From contig PBZV01000032.1 of NCBI GenBank assembly GCA_002730325.1, forward strand, positions 4,811 through 18,026: DNA of 13,216 bases. The letters are read 5' to 3'. Positions within the stretch are counted from its first letter, which is position 1. Each line of letters starts with the position of its first letter. The stretch comes from Nitrososphaerota archaeon. Its GTDB lineage: Archaea > Thermoproteota > Nitrososphaeria > Nitrososphaerales > Nitrosopumilaceae. A model generated the notes under the pieces. That model did not search any database. It saw nothing but the letters and a program-made list of their open reading frames with translations, and was not told the DNA's origin. The translations under genes were made by a program, and so were the position numbers. Below are positions 1 to 5,986 of the stretch, piece after piece.

Positions 1-512
1 TGTATGTTGAAAATGATCAACACGTAAGACTATTTATCGAAAACCATGGTAACGAGCCATTATACTTCCACATCGTTGGAGAAATCTTGGATAGAGTTAC
101 ACAAGGTAACAGAACACAATCTGGTGCCACAGAAACATGGTTACTCGGTGGATCACAAAACATGATTGTAGATTTGGTATTTGACGAACCAGGAGCATAT
201 GCTCTTGTAAACCACGACTATGCAGCAATTTACACTGGCGGTATTGGTCTGTTTGTTGCAGGTGATCCATTCAACTTGAACCCAGTTTTAGTTGAGAAAG
301 GAGTCCTACCAGCACCAGTCCCATCTTATGCATACGCATTAGGTAACCCAAGTGATGCTGTCCCACCAATGGGAGCAAACAGTATTGCACATCCAGCAGT
401 AAACATACATGGTCTATACTCTGATGATGTCGTTTCTGAATTGAAAGCTGACGGCCTAATTCCACTTTGGGAAGTAATTCCTGTAGTGGCTGAAATGGTC
501 TTAGCTGAATAA
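1..512 (+). CDS. nirK: NirK-like multicopper oxidase, C-terminal part (5' end outside window)
   Basis: The reading frame is open from base 3 to the TAA at 510-512, with the beginning cut off by the window edge. The visible ~169 residues match the second cupredoxin domain of copper nitrite reductases: a YFHIVG segment (His codon 69-71), a TETWLLGGSQN stretch, then PGAYALVNHDY (His codon 213-215) and GLFVAGDP. In NirK the two His at these places are the His255- and His306-type ligands of the type 2 copper at the subunit interface. A tail of about 75 residues follows the domain. Thaumarchaeal ammonia oxidisers carry abundant exported NirK-type enzymes thought to handle NO/nitrite. Whether this copy is the conserved NirK or a related two-domain oxidase cannot be settled without the N-terminal type 1 and type 2 ligands. 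An oligo-T stretch follows the stop. Confidence 0.8.
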   Translation, partial: YVENDQHVRLFIENHGNEPLYFHIVGEILDRVTQGNRTQSGATETWLLGGSQNMIVDLVFDEPGAYALVNHDYAAIYTGGIGLFVAGDPFNLNPVLVEKGVLPAPVPSYAYALGNPSDAVPPMGANSIAHPAVNIHGLYSDDVVSELKADGLIPLWEVIPVVAEMVLAE

Positions 513-520
513 AAAATTCA

Positions 521-544
521 CTATTTTTCATTTTTTTGTTATTT
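521..544 (+). terminator. Oligo-T terminator after the multicopper oxidase
   Basis: Eight bases past the stop codon there is a T5 run (524-528) and a T7 run (531-537) without a clear stem. Archaeal RNA polymerase terminates on such T-rich tracts. Another T7 run (566-572) follows. Confidence 0.5.
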
Positions 545-552
545 TAATGAAT

Positions 553-558
553 TATATT
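553..558 (+). promoter_or_regulatory. TATA-like box for serA
   Basis: TATATT lies about 25 nt before the serA ATG at 581. No Shine-Dalgarno sequence is present in the gap, so transcription would start at or very near the start codon, giving a leaderless mRNA. This is inferred from spacing only. Confidence 0.45.
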
Positions 559-580
559 CTGTGCATTTTTTTATCAATAC

Positions 581-1513
581 ATGAGTTTTGAAGATTCTGT
601 TTTAATTTGTGATGAAGTAGATCCAATTTTAAATAAAATTTTAGAAGATAATGGTTTGAAAGTTTCTTATGAACCAACAATTTCTCCTGAAGAAATTTTA
701 GAAAAAATTTCCACTTTCAATATAGTAATTGTTAGAAGTAGAACTACCATTACTAAAGAAATAATTGAAAAGGCAGACAATTGTAAAATTATTGCACGTG
801 TTGGAGTTGGACTAGATAATGTTGATCAAGAAGCAGCAAAGGCCAAAAATATCCGTGTCATTAATGCTGTAGAAGGTGCAATGAATGCTGTTGCTGAATT
901 AGTTTTAGGTTTGATGTTATCCTTAGCAAGACAAACTGCAAGAGGTGATAGAGCAATAAGAAATGAACAATGGCTCAAAAAAGAACTAAAGGGAACTGAA
1001 CTACGAGGAAAGTATCTTGGAATTATTGGATTAGGAAATATCGGAAAAAGATTAGGAAGACTTGCTCATGCACTTAACATGAATATTATTGGATATGATG
1101 TGGTTCCTATTGACGAAGAATTTTCTAAAGAAGTAGGATTGATGAAAGCAGATTTGAATACTCTTTTACAAAGTTCTGATTATATCTCAATTCACGTTCC
1201 ATTATTGGATTCCACATACCATCTATTAGATGCACAAAAGATGTCCACGATGAAAAAAACTGCAAAAATTATCAATACTTCCAGAGGTGGTGTTGTTGAT
1301 GAAGATGCATTGTATGACGCAATTAAAGGCGGAACATTGGGTGGTGCAGCTTTGGATGTATTTGAAAAAGAGCCTGCAATTGGAACCAAACTGGCAGAAC
1401 TAGATAATGTGATTTTGACCCCTCATATTGGCGCTCAAACAAAAGAAGCTCAATCTTTGGCTGCAAATGTAATAGCTGAAAAGATTGTCCAGATACTTCG
1501 CGGTGTCATCTAA
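581..1513 (+). CDS. serA: D-3-phosphoglycerate dehydrogenase, short form without ACT domain
   Basis: A 310-residue member of the D-isomer-specific 2-hydroxyacid dehydrogenases. The NAD-binding GLGNIG motif is at residues 150-155, with the acidic residue of the Rossmann fold in IIGYD (169-173). The catalytic triad is visible: Arg235 in NTSRGGVVDE, Glu264 in FEKEP and His282 in TPHIGAQ. RVGVGLDNVD (73-82) is the usual substrate-side loop. The probable reaction is oxidation of 3-phosphoglycerate to 3-phosphohydroxypyruvate, the first step of serine synthesis, in the cytoplasm. The protein ends shortly after the substrate/NAD fold and lacks the C-terminal ACT regulatory domain of longer SerA enzymes, so feedback by serine through ACT is not expected. 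Related reductases (glyoxylate or hydroxypyruvate reductase) share these motifs, so the exact substrate is inferred. The start is ATG preceded by a TATA-like box at -25. Confidence 0.85.
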   Translation: MSFEDSVLICDEVDPILNKILEDNGLKVSYEPTISPEEILEKISTFNIVIVRSRTTITKEIIEKADNCKIIARVGVGLDNVDQEAAKAKNIRVINAVEGAMNAVAELVLGLMLSLARQTARGDRAIRNEQWLKKELKGTELRGKYLGIIGLGNIGKRLGRLAHALNMNIIGYDVVPIDEEFSKEVGLMKADLNTLLQSSDYISIHVPLLDSTYHLLDAQKMSTMKKTAKIINTSRGGVVDEDALYDAIKGGTLGGAALDVFEKEPAIGTKLAELDNVILTPHIGAQTKEAQSLAANVIAEKIVQILRGVI

Positions 1514-1522
1514 ATTTAGTAT

Positions 1523-1545
1523 TATTTTTCCAGAATTTTTAATTT
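1523..1545 (+). terminator. T-rich terminator after serA
   Basis: Two T5 runs (1525-1529 and 1536-1540) begin 12 bases after the serA stop. No strong stem is seen, as is usual for archaeal termination. Confidence 0.4.
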
Positions 1546-1585
1546 AAGTAAAAAAATTGACAAATTCGTGATTTATTGTCGTCTC

Positions 1586-1596
1586 TTTATTTTTAA
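1586..1596 (+). promoter_or_regulatory. TATA-like box before the Cys-repeat membrane protein
   Basis: TTTATTTTTAA is centred about 29 nt before the ATG at 1620. A GGAG (1606-1609) lies 10 nt before the ATG. The two signals do not fit easily together: a start site 25 nt after this box would leave GGAG outside the transcript. One of them is therefore probably coincidental. Confidence 0.35.
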
Positions 1597-1619
1597 CACT
1601 TTCTTGGAGAAAATTTGAT

Positions 1620-2012
1620 ATGTCAAATCAATCTGATGTTCCACAAATTGAACGATTGAGTAATTTGCCAAATGTTAATACTTTGTTGAAACTCTCTTTA
1701 GGATTAATTTTCTTTACAATTATTTCAACTACTTTGATTTATGCTGAAATTCCTTCTGCAGATGACATTCAAACTGAATGCGGTCCTGGAACTGTTCTTA
1801 AAAATAATGTTTGTGAGTTGGATAATGGATGTGGCCCTGGAACTGTTCTTCTCAATGGGGAATGTGTTGTTGAATCTATCTCTGAATCATCATCTTTCTC
1901 TAAAGTAACAGGTAAGGAATTGATCAAAGGAATAGTATGTGCATTTGTAATTTCTGGAATTATTGGAATACTTTTAGGAATTTTGGCAAAGGCAAGTAAG
2001 AGAAGTCATTAA
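1620..2012 (+). CDS. Small membrane protein with two Cys-bounded CGPGTVL repeats, function unknown
   Basis: I do not recognise a named family. The 130-residue protein has a hydrophilic N-terminus, a membrane segment at about residues 22-42, a loop of about 60 residues, a second membrane segment at about 104-124, and a short basic tail (KASKRSH). The loop holds two tandem copies of a 14-residue unit, CGPGTVLKNNVCEL and CGPGTVLLNGECVV, each with Cys at both ends. The basic tail and topology place the loop outside the membrane, where each Cys pair could form a disulphide. Related Cys-Gly-x-Gly-Thr units occur in surface proteins of this lineage as far as I recall; that is memory, not a search. 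A binding or anchoring role is only a guess. The stop codon overlaps that of the opposing gene by 3 bases. Confidence 0.7.
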   Translation: MSNQSDVPQIERLSNLPNVNTLLKLSLGLIFFTIISTTLIYAEIPSADDIQTECGPGTVLKNNVCELDNGCGPGTVLLNGECVVESISESSSFSKVTGKELIKGIVCAFVISGIIGILLGILAKASKRSH

Positions 2013-2524
2013 TTACAAGACAAGTTTTCGGCATTCATTATTTTGTCAAATTCAAATCCTGACATTTGAGTAGTTGTTGAATATGGGACAATTCCAAGAA
2101 TGGGTGTATCTGCACTTATTGTAACGATGAATTCATTAGGATCTAATCTAATGTTGCCACCATTAAATTCAAAATCAAATGTCATGAAAATGTGTTGAGC
2201 TGCCTGTCTTTCTTCTGATGCAAAAATCCCCTCTTCTATTACTGAAGAATAGGGATTGATTGTTAATGGTTGAACTGAAAATGATCCCAAATGATCTGAT
2301 TGGTAAAATGCTGATATTTCAAATCTTTCAAAACCTACCCAAAATGGATTTGCATTACAAAATTCAACTTCGCCACCATTTAACATTCCAAAAAATGAAA
2401 ACTCACCTGGATTATCCCATCTGTATTCTAATTGTTGAACTCCTACAATACTTGATGCAGAATATGCAAAAGGAATTACAATTACGATGATTGCAATTGA
2501 TGTAATGATTGTATGTTTGTTCAT
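2009..2524 (-). CDS. Exported beta-rich protein, function unknown
   Basis: A 171-residue protein with a clear signal peptide (about 1-23: MNKHTI, a hydrophobic core, then AYSASS). The mature part is rich in predicted strands and aromatic residues, with two Cys (56 and 170) that could form a disulphide outside the cell. The pattern of strands with Gly/Asn turns resembles beta-sandwich proteins such as the LEA14/WHy fold, but I see no defining motif and do not assign it. Its ATG sits inside the stop of the upstream gene (ATGA, 2521-2524), so both are almost certainly made from one mRNA. I have an impression that this family recurs in marine ammonia-oxidising archaea, which I cannot verify here. 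The 3' end runs 4 bases into the end of the convergent gene. Confidence 0.7.
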   Translation of the reverse strand: MNKHTIITSIAIIVIVIPFAYSASSIVGVQQLEYRWDNPGEFSFFGMLNGGEVEFCNANPFWVGFERFEISAFYQSDHLGSFSVQPLTINPYSSVIEEGIFASEERQAAQHIFMTFDFEFNGGNIRLDPNEFIVTISADTPILGIVPYSTTTQMSGFEFDKIMNAENLSCN

Positions 2525-3177
2525 ATACCGCTCATCTTTTTTATGTCAGGGTATATTATTTTTTCATCAATTAAATAATTCATTACTTGAGCAAAGTCTT
2601 TGTCTGAAATTCCACCTTGAATCCACCAGTATGCCACATTTTTTACCCAATCTGGAATGTCAATCTCATGAATATTTTCTTCGTTAATTTCAAAAGGTAT
2701 GCTGATCAATTTTGGATCTATATATTTTTGAAATGCATCCATTAGATACCCATCTGATATATTTTCATAAAGCCATTCAATCAAAAATTGTGATATTGTT
2801 GTTGGAATGCAAATATTATCTGAATCAACTAATTCAAATTCTGTTGTATCTTTTGAATCTGCATATTCAACATCTATGAAATATTTACCTAATGGAAACA
2901 TTTCTTTTTCAAATGCAATGAGTGATGGAACTGGAGTCTGTAAGTTAGTTATTTCAATTGGAATTGCACTGCTTCCTTTACCTGATTCGTCTCTGATGTG
3001 AATTGTTGCAGATTCTCCTGTAATCTCTGAAACTTCAATAATGTAGAATAATCTCTCACAATAACTGTAACTTGTTTTTTCCATAATGATAGTTACTGAT
3101 GACTCTGCACTTGCAGGTGGAAAAAATGTAAAACTTGAAATCACAATAATAGCTAAAATGACGGTTCTTAATTTCAT
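2521..3177 (-). CDS. Exported protein with Ig-like domain and duplicated WxxxxISD C-terminal module
   Basis: I start it at the ATG (3177-3175), giving 218 residues that open with a good signal peptide (MKLRTVI, hydrophobic core, PASA cleavage region near 24). A TTG five codons upstream (3192) would only add a weak extension. Residues 26-118 look like the extracellular Ig-like/beta domain common in thaumarchaeal surface proteins. The C-terminal module is WVKNVAYWWIQGGISDKDF... at 177-208, a helix-turn motif often found at the ends of exported proteins in this lineage. A degenerate copy appears just before it: WLYENISDGYLMDAF at 135-149 matches WWIQGGISDKDFAQVM at 184-199. No catalytic motif is visible. 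It is the first gene of a two-gene unit with the 171-residue exported protein. Function is unknown; cell-surface binding is a guess. Confidence 0.7.
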   Translation of the reverse strand: MKLRTVILAIIVISSFTFFPPASAESSVTIIMEKTSYSYCERLFYIIEVSEITGESATIHIRDESGKGSSAIPIEITNLQTPVPSLIAFEKEMFPLGKYFIDVEYADSKDTTEFELVDSDNICIPTTISQFLIEWLYENISDGYLMDAFQKYIDPKLISIPFEINEENIHEIDIPDWVKNVAYWWIQGGISDKDFAQVMNYLIDEKIIYPDIKKMSGI

Positions 3178-3272
3178 GTAATTTTTTGACAAAAATACTC
3201 AATAAAAATCTCATATTATTACTGAGAAATCCTTTTTACTCACTTGGTTGTAATTTGTTCATAGCGTTTTCT

Positions 3273-3319
3273 GCGGATTTAATCCGCTTTGAGTGTGTGG
3301 TGTGAAAACCCACCTCAAA
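3273..3319 (+). ncRNA. Candidate structured RNA: two adjacent hairpins before rpl15e
   Basis: This is a GC-rich island in AT-rich intergenic DNA. Hairpin 1 pairs GCGGAT (3273-3278) with ATCCGC (3282-3287), loop TTA. Hairpin 2 pairs TTTGAG (3288-3293) with CTCAAA (3314-3319), then, after a 3-nt bulge, GTGG (3297-3300) with CCAC (3310-3313), loop of 9 nt. Both helices are fully Watson-Crick and directly adjacent. The element ends 68 nt before the rpl15e start and 96 nt before the start of the divergent exported-protein gene, so it could be a leader element of either or an independent small RNA. It is not a tRNA (no T-arm sequence) and I do not recognise an Rfam family. Confidence 0.4.
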
Positions 3320-3375
3320 GAAATTCTTATTATTAATTGATAATTAGGCGTATTTTTTGATTTACAGTTATTAAA

Positions 3376-3393
3376 GGGCATTTTGTTATGCCC
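3376..3393 (+). promoter_or_regulatory. Hairpin enclosing the rpl15e start codon
   Basis: GGGCAT (3376-3381) pairs perfectly with ATGCCC (3388-3393) over a 6-nt loop TTTGTT, so the ATG at 3388 lies inside the stem. A second in-frame ATG (3397) lies just outside it. If the upstream half is transcribed, the structure could limit initiation at the first ATG. No Shine-Dalgarno sequence is evident. Confidence 0.35.
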
Positions 3394-3852
3394 GATATGC
3401 CTAGTCATCAAGACAAAGTGTGGATCAGACTTTGGAACGAAAATTCCTCTGATATACGTGAACGTGTAGTTGGATGGCGTAAACAAAATGCAATTACTCG
3501 AATTGACAAACCAAGTAGATTACAAAGGGCTAGAAGATTAGGTTACAAAGCTAAACAAGGTATTATTGTTGTTAGAATGCGAGTGGGAACTGGTGGTATG
3601 AGAAAACAAAGACCTACTGGTGGTAGAAGACCAAAACACCTGGGCGTTACTCGAATTAAAGCAGATGATTCTATGAAAACTGTTGCAAACAGAAGAGTTC
3701 TTGAAAGATATCCAAACATGAAATTTTTAGGTTCTTACTTTATCTATAAAGATGGAAAACATTATTGGTTTGAAGTTATTTTGGCAGATCCTGAACATCC
3801 ACGAATTGCTCAGGATCCAGAATTAAATAGACGCATATCTCAAACTGCATAA
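3388..3852 (+). CDS. rpl15e: 50S ribosomal protein L15e
   Basis: A 154-residue basic protein matching archaeal/eukaryotic L15e. Diagnostic segments are IDKPSRLQRARRLGYKAKQG (about residues 40-59), a Gly/Arg-rich stretch GGMRKQRPTGGRRPKHLG, RVLERYPNMKFLGSYFIYKDG and WFEVILADPEHPRIAQDP. L15e binds 23S rRNA in the large subunit near the tunnel/L44e region. The usual L15e N-terminus contains a W-R-E helix; here it is KVWIRLWNENSS. The start could be ATG 3388 or ATG 3397 (three residues shorter). I keep 3388, without strong preference. The gene is followed after one base by the exported CFI-box gene, an unusual partner for a ribosomal protein. Confidence 0.95.
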   Translation: MPDMPSHQDKVWIRLWNENSSDIRERVVGWRKQNAITRIDKPSRLQRARRLGYKAKQGIIVVRMRVGTGGMRKQRPTGGRRPKHLGVTRIKADDSMKTVANRRVLERYPNMKFLGSYFIYKDGKHYWFEVILADPEHPRIAQDPELNRRISQTA

Positions 3853-3853
3853 G

Positions 3854-4639
3854 TTGAAATTTCTTTTACTTGTTCCGTTACTTTTACTCTTAATTGTAAA
3901 TCCTGCTTTTGCTTTTTTATCTGAAGATGGAACAGGACTTATCGAACGTTTTGATGTGAATGTTGATGGTCACATCTTTGAAGTAATTACAACATCTAAC
4001 TATGATATAGAAGAACATGAGTTTAACAAAGATGAAAAACGATTAACGTTTTTTGTTAATAGTAGTCTGGAAAATAATTTGGGTGAAATGGTATTGCCCA
4101 ATGAATTACTTGGTGATAATTTAACATTTTATGTAAATGATGTTAAATCAATTCAAAATGTAAAGTCCAGTGAAAAGATTTCATTTATCACTTTGAATTT
4201 CACTGGAATTGGAAATAACAAAATCGATATAATTGGAACTGAAATTGCTGAGACTTTTGATTCTCAAGGAGGTGGTTGTCTAATTGCTACTGCTACTTTT
4301 GATAGTGAAATGTCTGAGCAGGTACAGCAATTACGTGAACTTCGAGATAATTCATTATTACAAACCGAGTATGGAACTGCTTTTGTAAAATCATTTAATC
4401 AATTCTATTATTCATTTAGTCCATTCATTGCTGATTATGAGCGTGAGAACGTATTATTCAAAGAAGCAATAAAAATTACAATCACTCCTATGCTTCTTTC
4501 ACTTTCCGTTCTAAATTATGTTGATATTGATTCTGAACAATCAGTTTTGGGTTATGGGATTGGAATAATTTCTCTTAATGCAATGATGTATCTTGGTTTA
4601 CCGATTCTTGGAATTGTTTCATTAAGAAGGCTTTTTTAG
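3854..4639 (+). CDS. Exported membrane protein with CFI-box C-terminal domain
   Basis: A 261-residue protein starting at TTG one base after the rpl15e stop. The TTG is supported by the signal peptide it creates (MKFLLLVPLLLLL...PAFA, about 1-20). Residues 21-135 are a beta-rich extracellular region with no recognised catalytic motif. Residues about 139-215 match the CFI-box-CTERM type domain: GGGCLIATATF (139-149, Cys142), QVQQLRELRDN, a FNQFYYSFSP segment and IADYERENV. One hydrophobic stretch follows directly and another lies at about 232-256, ending in a basic RRLF tail. In other prokaryotes this domain sits at the C-terminus of secreted proteins after a Gly-rich linker, and it is suspected to act in surface attachment or sorting. 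Here Cys-Leu-Ile replaces the usual Cys-Phe-Ile. Cotranscription with rpl15e is likely from the 1-base gap. Confidence 0.75.
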   Translation: MKFLLLVPLLLLLIVNPAFAFLSEDGTGLIERFDVNVDGHIFEVITTSNYDIEEHEFNKDEKRLTFFVNSSLENNLGEMVLPNELLGDNLTFYVNDVKSIQNVKSSEKISFITLNFTGIGNNKIDIIGTEIAETFDSQGGGCLIATATFDSEMSEQVQQLRELRDNSLLQTEYGTAFVKSFNQFYYSFSPFIADYERENVLFKEAIKITITPMLLSLSVLNYVDIDSEQSVLGYGIGIISLNAMMYLGLPILGIVSLRRLF

Positions 4640-4652
4640 AAATTAGACAAAC

Positions 4653-4733
4653 ATGGATAACTCAAAAATTGCTTTAATTGGTGGGTTTGGTGTTGTAATT
4701 GTTTTGTCTTTAGTATTGGTTTTGATAAATTGA
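4653..4733 (+). CDS. Possible 26-residue single-span membrane peptide
   Basis: An ATG 13 bases after the CFI-box gene opens a 26-codon frame: a short polar start (MDNSK), then an uninterrupted hydrophobic segment of about 20 residues rich in Val, Leu and Ile with a GGFG, ending in Asn. It fits one transmembrane helix and fills the gap to the convergent gene, whose stop begins at 4735. The hydrophobic content could also arise by chance in T-rich DNA. No strong ribosome binding site is seen. Function is unknown. Confidence 0.4.
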   Translation: MDNSKIALIGGFGVVIVLSLVLVLIN

Positions 4734-4734
4734 T

Positions 4735-5400
4735 TTAATCTTCATTAAGTAATTTTTGAATCATTGAATCAATATGGTTTGATTGTCCAAATGACACATC
4801 TCTGAGAATTCCTTTTCTATCCACTAGAATCATTGATGGTGTTCCTTGTAAAGAAAATTTTTCAAAAGTTTCAGCAGAATATTCTTTTGAATTCATGTAG
4901 CTTTTCACTCTTTGAATAATCTGATTTCTATAATCTTCTGGTTGTGAATCAAATTCTGGAATCTGTGGATAGATAAATTGCATGATCTTATCTTGACTTA
5001 TCTCTCCTGAGTTTTTTGTTATGTTGTCCATTCCTAAAGGAAACGGAATCTTGTATGGTAACTTGTTTCCTTCTTGTAATTGTCCATTCATTGAAAATGC
5101 CCCTCTGGTTTCACCAATCACTTCTCCTGTTTCTGCAAGCATTTTCAAATTATCTAATGTATTTTTATCAAAATCTTCAAAAGCTGTTGCAAGTCCCATT
5201 ACTCTTACCCCCTCATCTTTGTATTTGTTGTAAATGTTAATTGCTTCAGGAATTGCATGCATAAAACAACCTGGACAATTAACTTGGAATACTTCAAGTA
5301 AAACGATGTGATCTTTTTCTTGGTCAAAATTGGTAGGAGCCCCTTGAACCCACTCTGATACTCCAAAATTTGGTACTTTCTCACCAATTACTGCACTCAT
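4735..5400 (-). CDS. Thioredoxin-fold (TlpA/AhpC-like) redoxin with CPGC motif
   Basis: A 221-residue protein without a signal peptide, so probably cytoplasmic. The N-terminus (GEKVPNFG, residues 6-13) is typical of peroxiredoxin/TlpA-like proteins. The redox motif is NCPGC with Cys42 and Cys45 following a hydrophobic strand (IVLLEVFQV). The cis-proline loop is GTPSMILVDRKG, with Pro188, followed by the last strand and helix. The gap from Cys45 to Pro188 is about 143 residues, roughly twice that of plain thioredoxin, so there is an insert at about 95-175. A role as thiol-disulphide oxidoreductase or thiol peroxidase is inferred. CPGC has the two Cys of a disulphide reductase rather than the single peroxidatic Cys of Prx. 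The gene is transcribed alone from its own TATA box. Confidence 0.75.
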   Translation of the reverse strand: MSAVIGEKVPNFGVSEWVQGAPTNFDQEKDHIVLLEVFQVNCPGCFMHAIPEAINIYNKYKDEGVRVMGLATAFEDFDKNTLDNLKMLAETGEVIGETRGAFSMNGQLQEGNKLPYKIPFPLGMDNITKNSGEISQDKIMQFIYPQIPEFDSQPEDYRNQIIQRVKSYMNSKEYSAETFEKFSLQGTPSMILVDRKGILRDVSFGQSNHIDSMIQKLLNED

Positions 5401-5422
5401 AATTTTTTATCTGATTTTTTCC

Positions 5423-5430
5423 ATTAAATA
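5423..5430 (-). promoter_or_regulatory. TATA box for the redoxin gene
   Basis: On the minus strand TATTTAAT is centred 26 nt before the ATG at 5400. This is the distance from TATA box to transcription start in archaea, so the mRNA is probably leaderless. Confidence 0.55.
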
Positions 5431-5466
5431 CATATCTTAACTGATTTTTGATGAAATCCTTTAACC

Positions 5467-5473
5467 TAATATA
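5467..5473 (+). promoter_or_regulatory. TATA-like box for the HEAT-repeat/cupredoxin operon
   Basis: TAATATA is centred about 28 nt before the TTG at 5498, and an in-frame stop at 5462 excludes earlier starts. The spacing supports the TTG as a leaderless start. Confidence 0.45.
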
Positions 5474-5497
5474 GGACTCAACAAGTTTCAAAGCAAA

Positions 5498-5986
5498 TTG
5501 CAGGCTGTAACTGAAGAAAGATTGGCACTATTTGCTGAAATGGAATTAAAATATGAACAAAAGGACACTGATTATTTTGTATCTCTTTTAGAACATCCTG
5601 ATTATGTTGTAAGAACAAGAGTTGCTTGTATTTTGGTAGATTTTGGTGGTGAAGATAAAGTACAGTATATTGCTAAAGTTTTAAAAAATGATGAAAATGA
5701 ACTAGTTCGACATGAAGCAGCTTTTGCGTTAGGTCAGATGAATTATTCTAGTGCAATTCCACCTCTAAATGATGCAACTCTTCATGATCCAAGTATGTTT
5801 GTAAGACATGAAGCTGCAATTGCTTTGGGTGTAGTTGGTAGTAAAGAGGCAAAAGATACTCTAGAAAGTGCATTAAATGATCCTGATAAGCCTGTTGTGG
5901 AATCTGCAATTGTTGCATTATCTAATATTGAGTTTATGGAAAAGTTAAGTAAGAACAAACAATTTGCAAAATTAACAGGTGGATGA
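5498..5986 (+). CDS. HEAT-repeat protein resembling one half of deoxyhypusine hydroxylase (DOHH)
   Basis: A 162-residue, all-helical HEAT/PBS-lyase-like repeat protein. The first copies lie at about 26-60; two carry His-Glu pairs: LVRHEAAFALGQM (His72-Glu73) and FVRHEAAIALGVVG (His104-Glu105), 32 residues apart. From memory, each lobe of eukaryotic DOHH has the same order: RFRALFTLR repeat, HE-x2-Y-x-LGQM, VRHEA-x2-ALGAIG, then a repeat with DP...VVxES/VAET. There the HE pairs from two lobes bind the diiron centre that hydroxylates deoxyhypusine on eIF5A. This protein matches a single lobe (human DOHH has two, about 300 residues), so activity would need a dimer. HE-bearing HEAT repeats also occur in unrelated scaffold proteins, so this is a hypothesis. 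TTG is the only plausible long start. The stop overlaps the cupredoxin start (ATGA). Confidence 0.7.
   Translation: MQAVTEERLALFAEMELKYEQKDTDYFVSLLEHPDYVVRTRVACILVDFGGEDKVQYIAKVLKNDENELVRHEAAFALGQMNYSSAIPPLNDATLHDPSMFVRHEAAIALGVVGSKEAKDTLESALNDPDKPVVESAIVALSNIEFMEKLSKNKQFAKLTGG

Noticed and set aside
3178..3192. TTG start for the exported Ig-like protein
   Set aside because: The ATG five codons downstream gives a cleaner signal peptide; the TTG adds only a short polar extension.
3288..3319. Kink-turn in hairpin 2 before rpl15e (3-nt bulge)
   Set aside because: The bulge is flanked by Watson-Crick pairs on both sides; the tandem G-A pairs of a k-turn are absent.
4590..4639. PEFG-CTERM sorting signal at the end of the CFI-box protein
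   Set aside because: The C-terminus has a hydrophobic stretch and basic tail but no PEFG-like motif before it.
5443..5485. Box C/D small RNA (TTGATGA followed by CTCA)
   Set aside because: Only a C-like box is present; there is no CTGA D box at the right distance and no C'/D' pair. The region is better explained by two divergent promoters.
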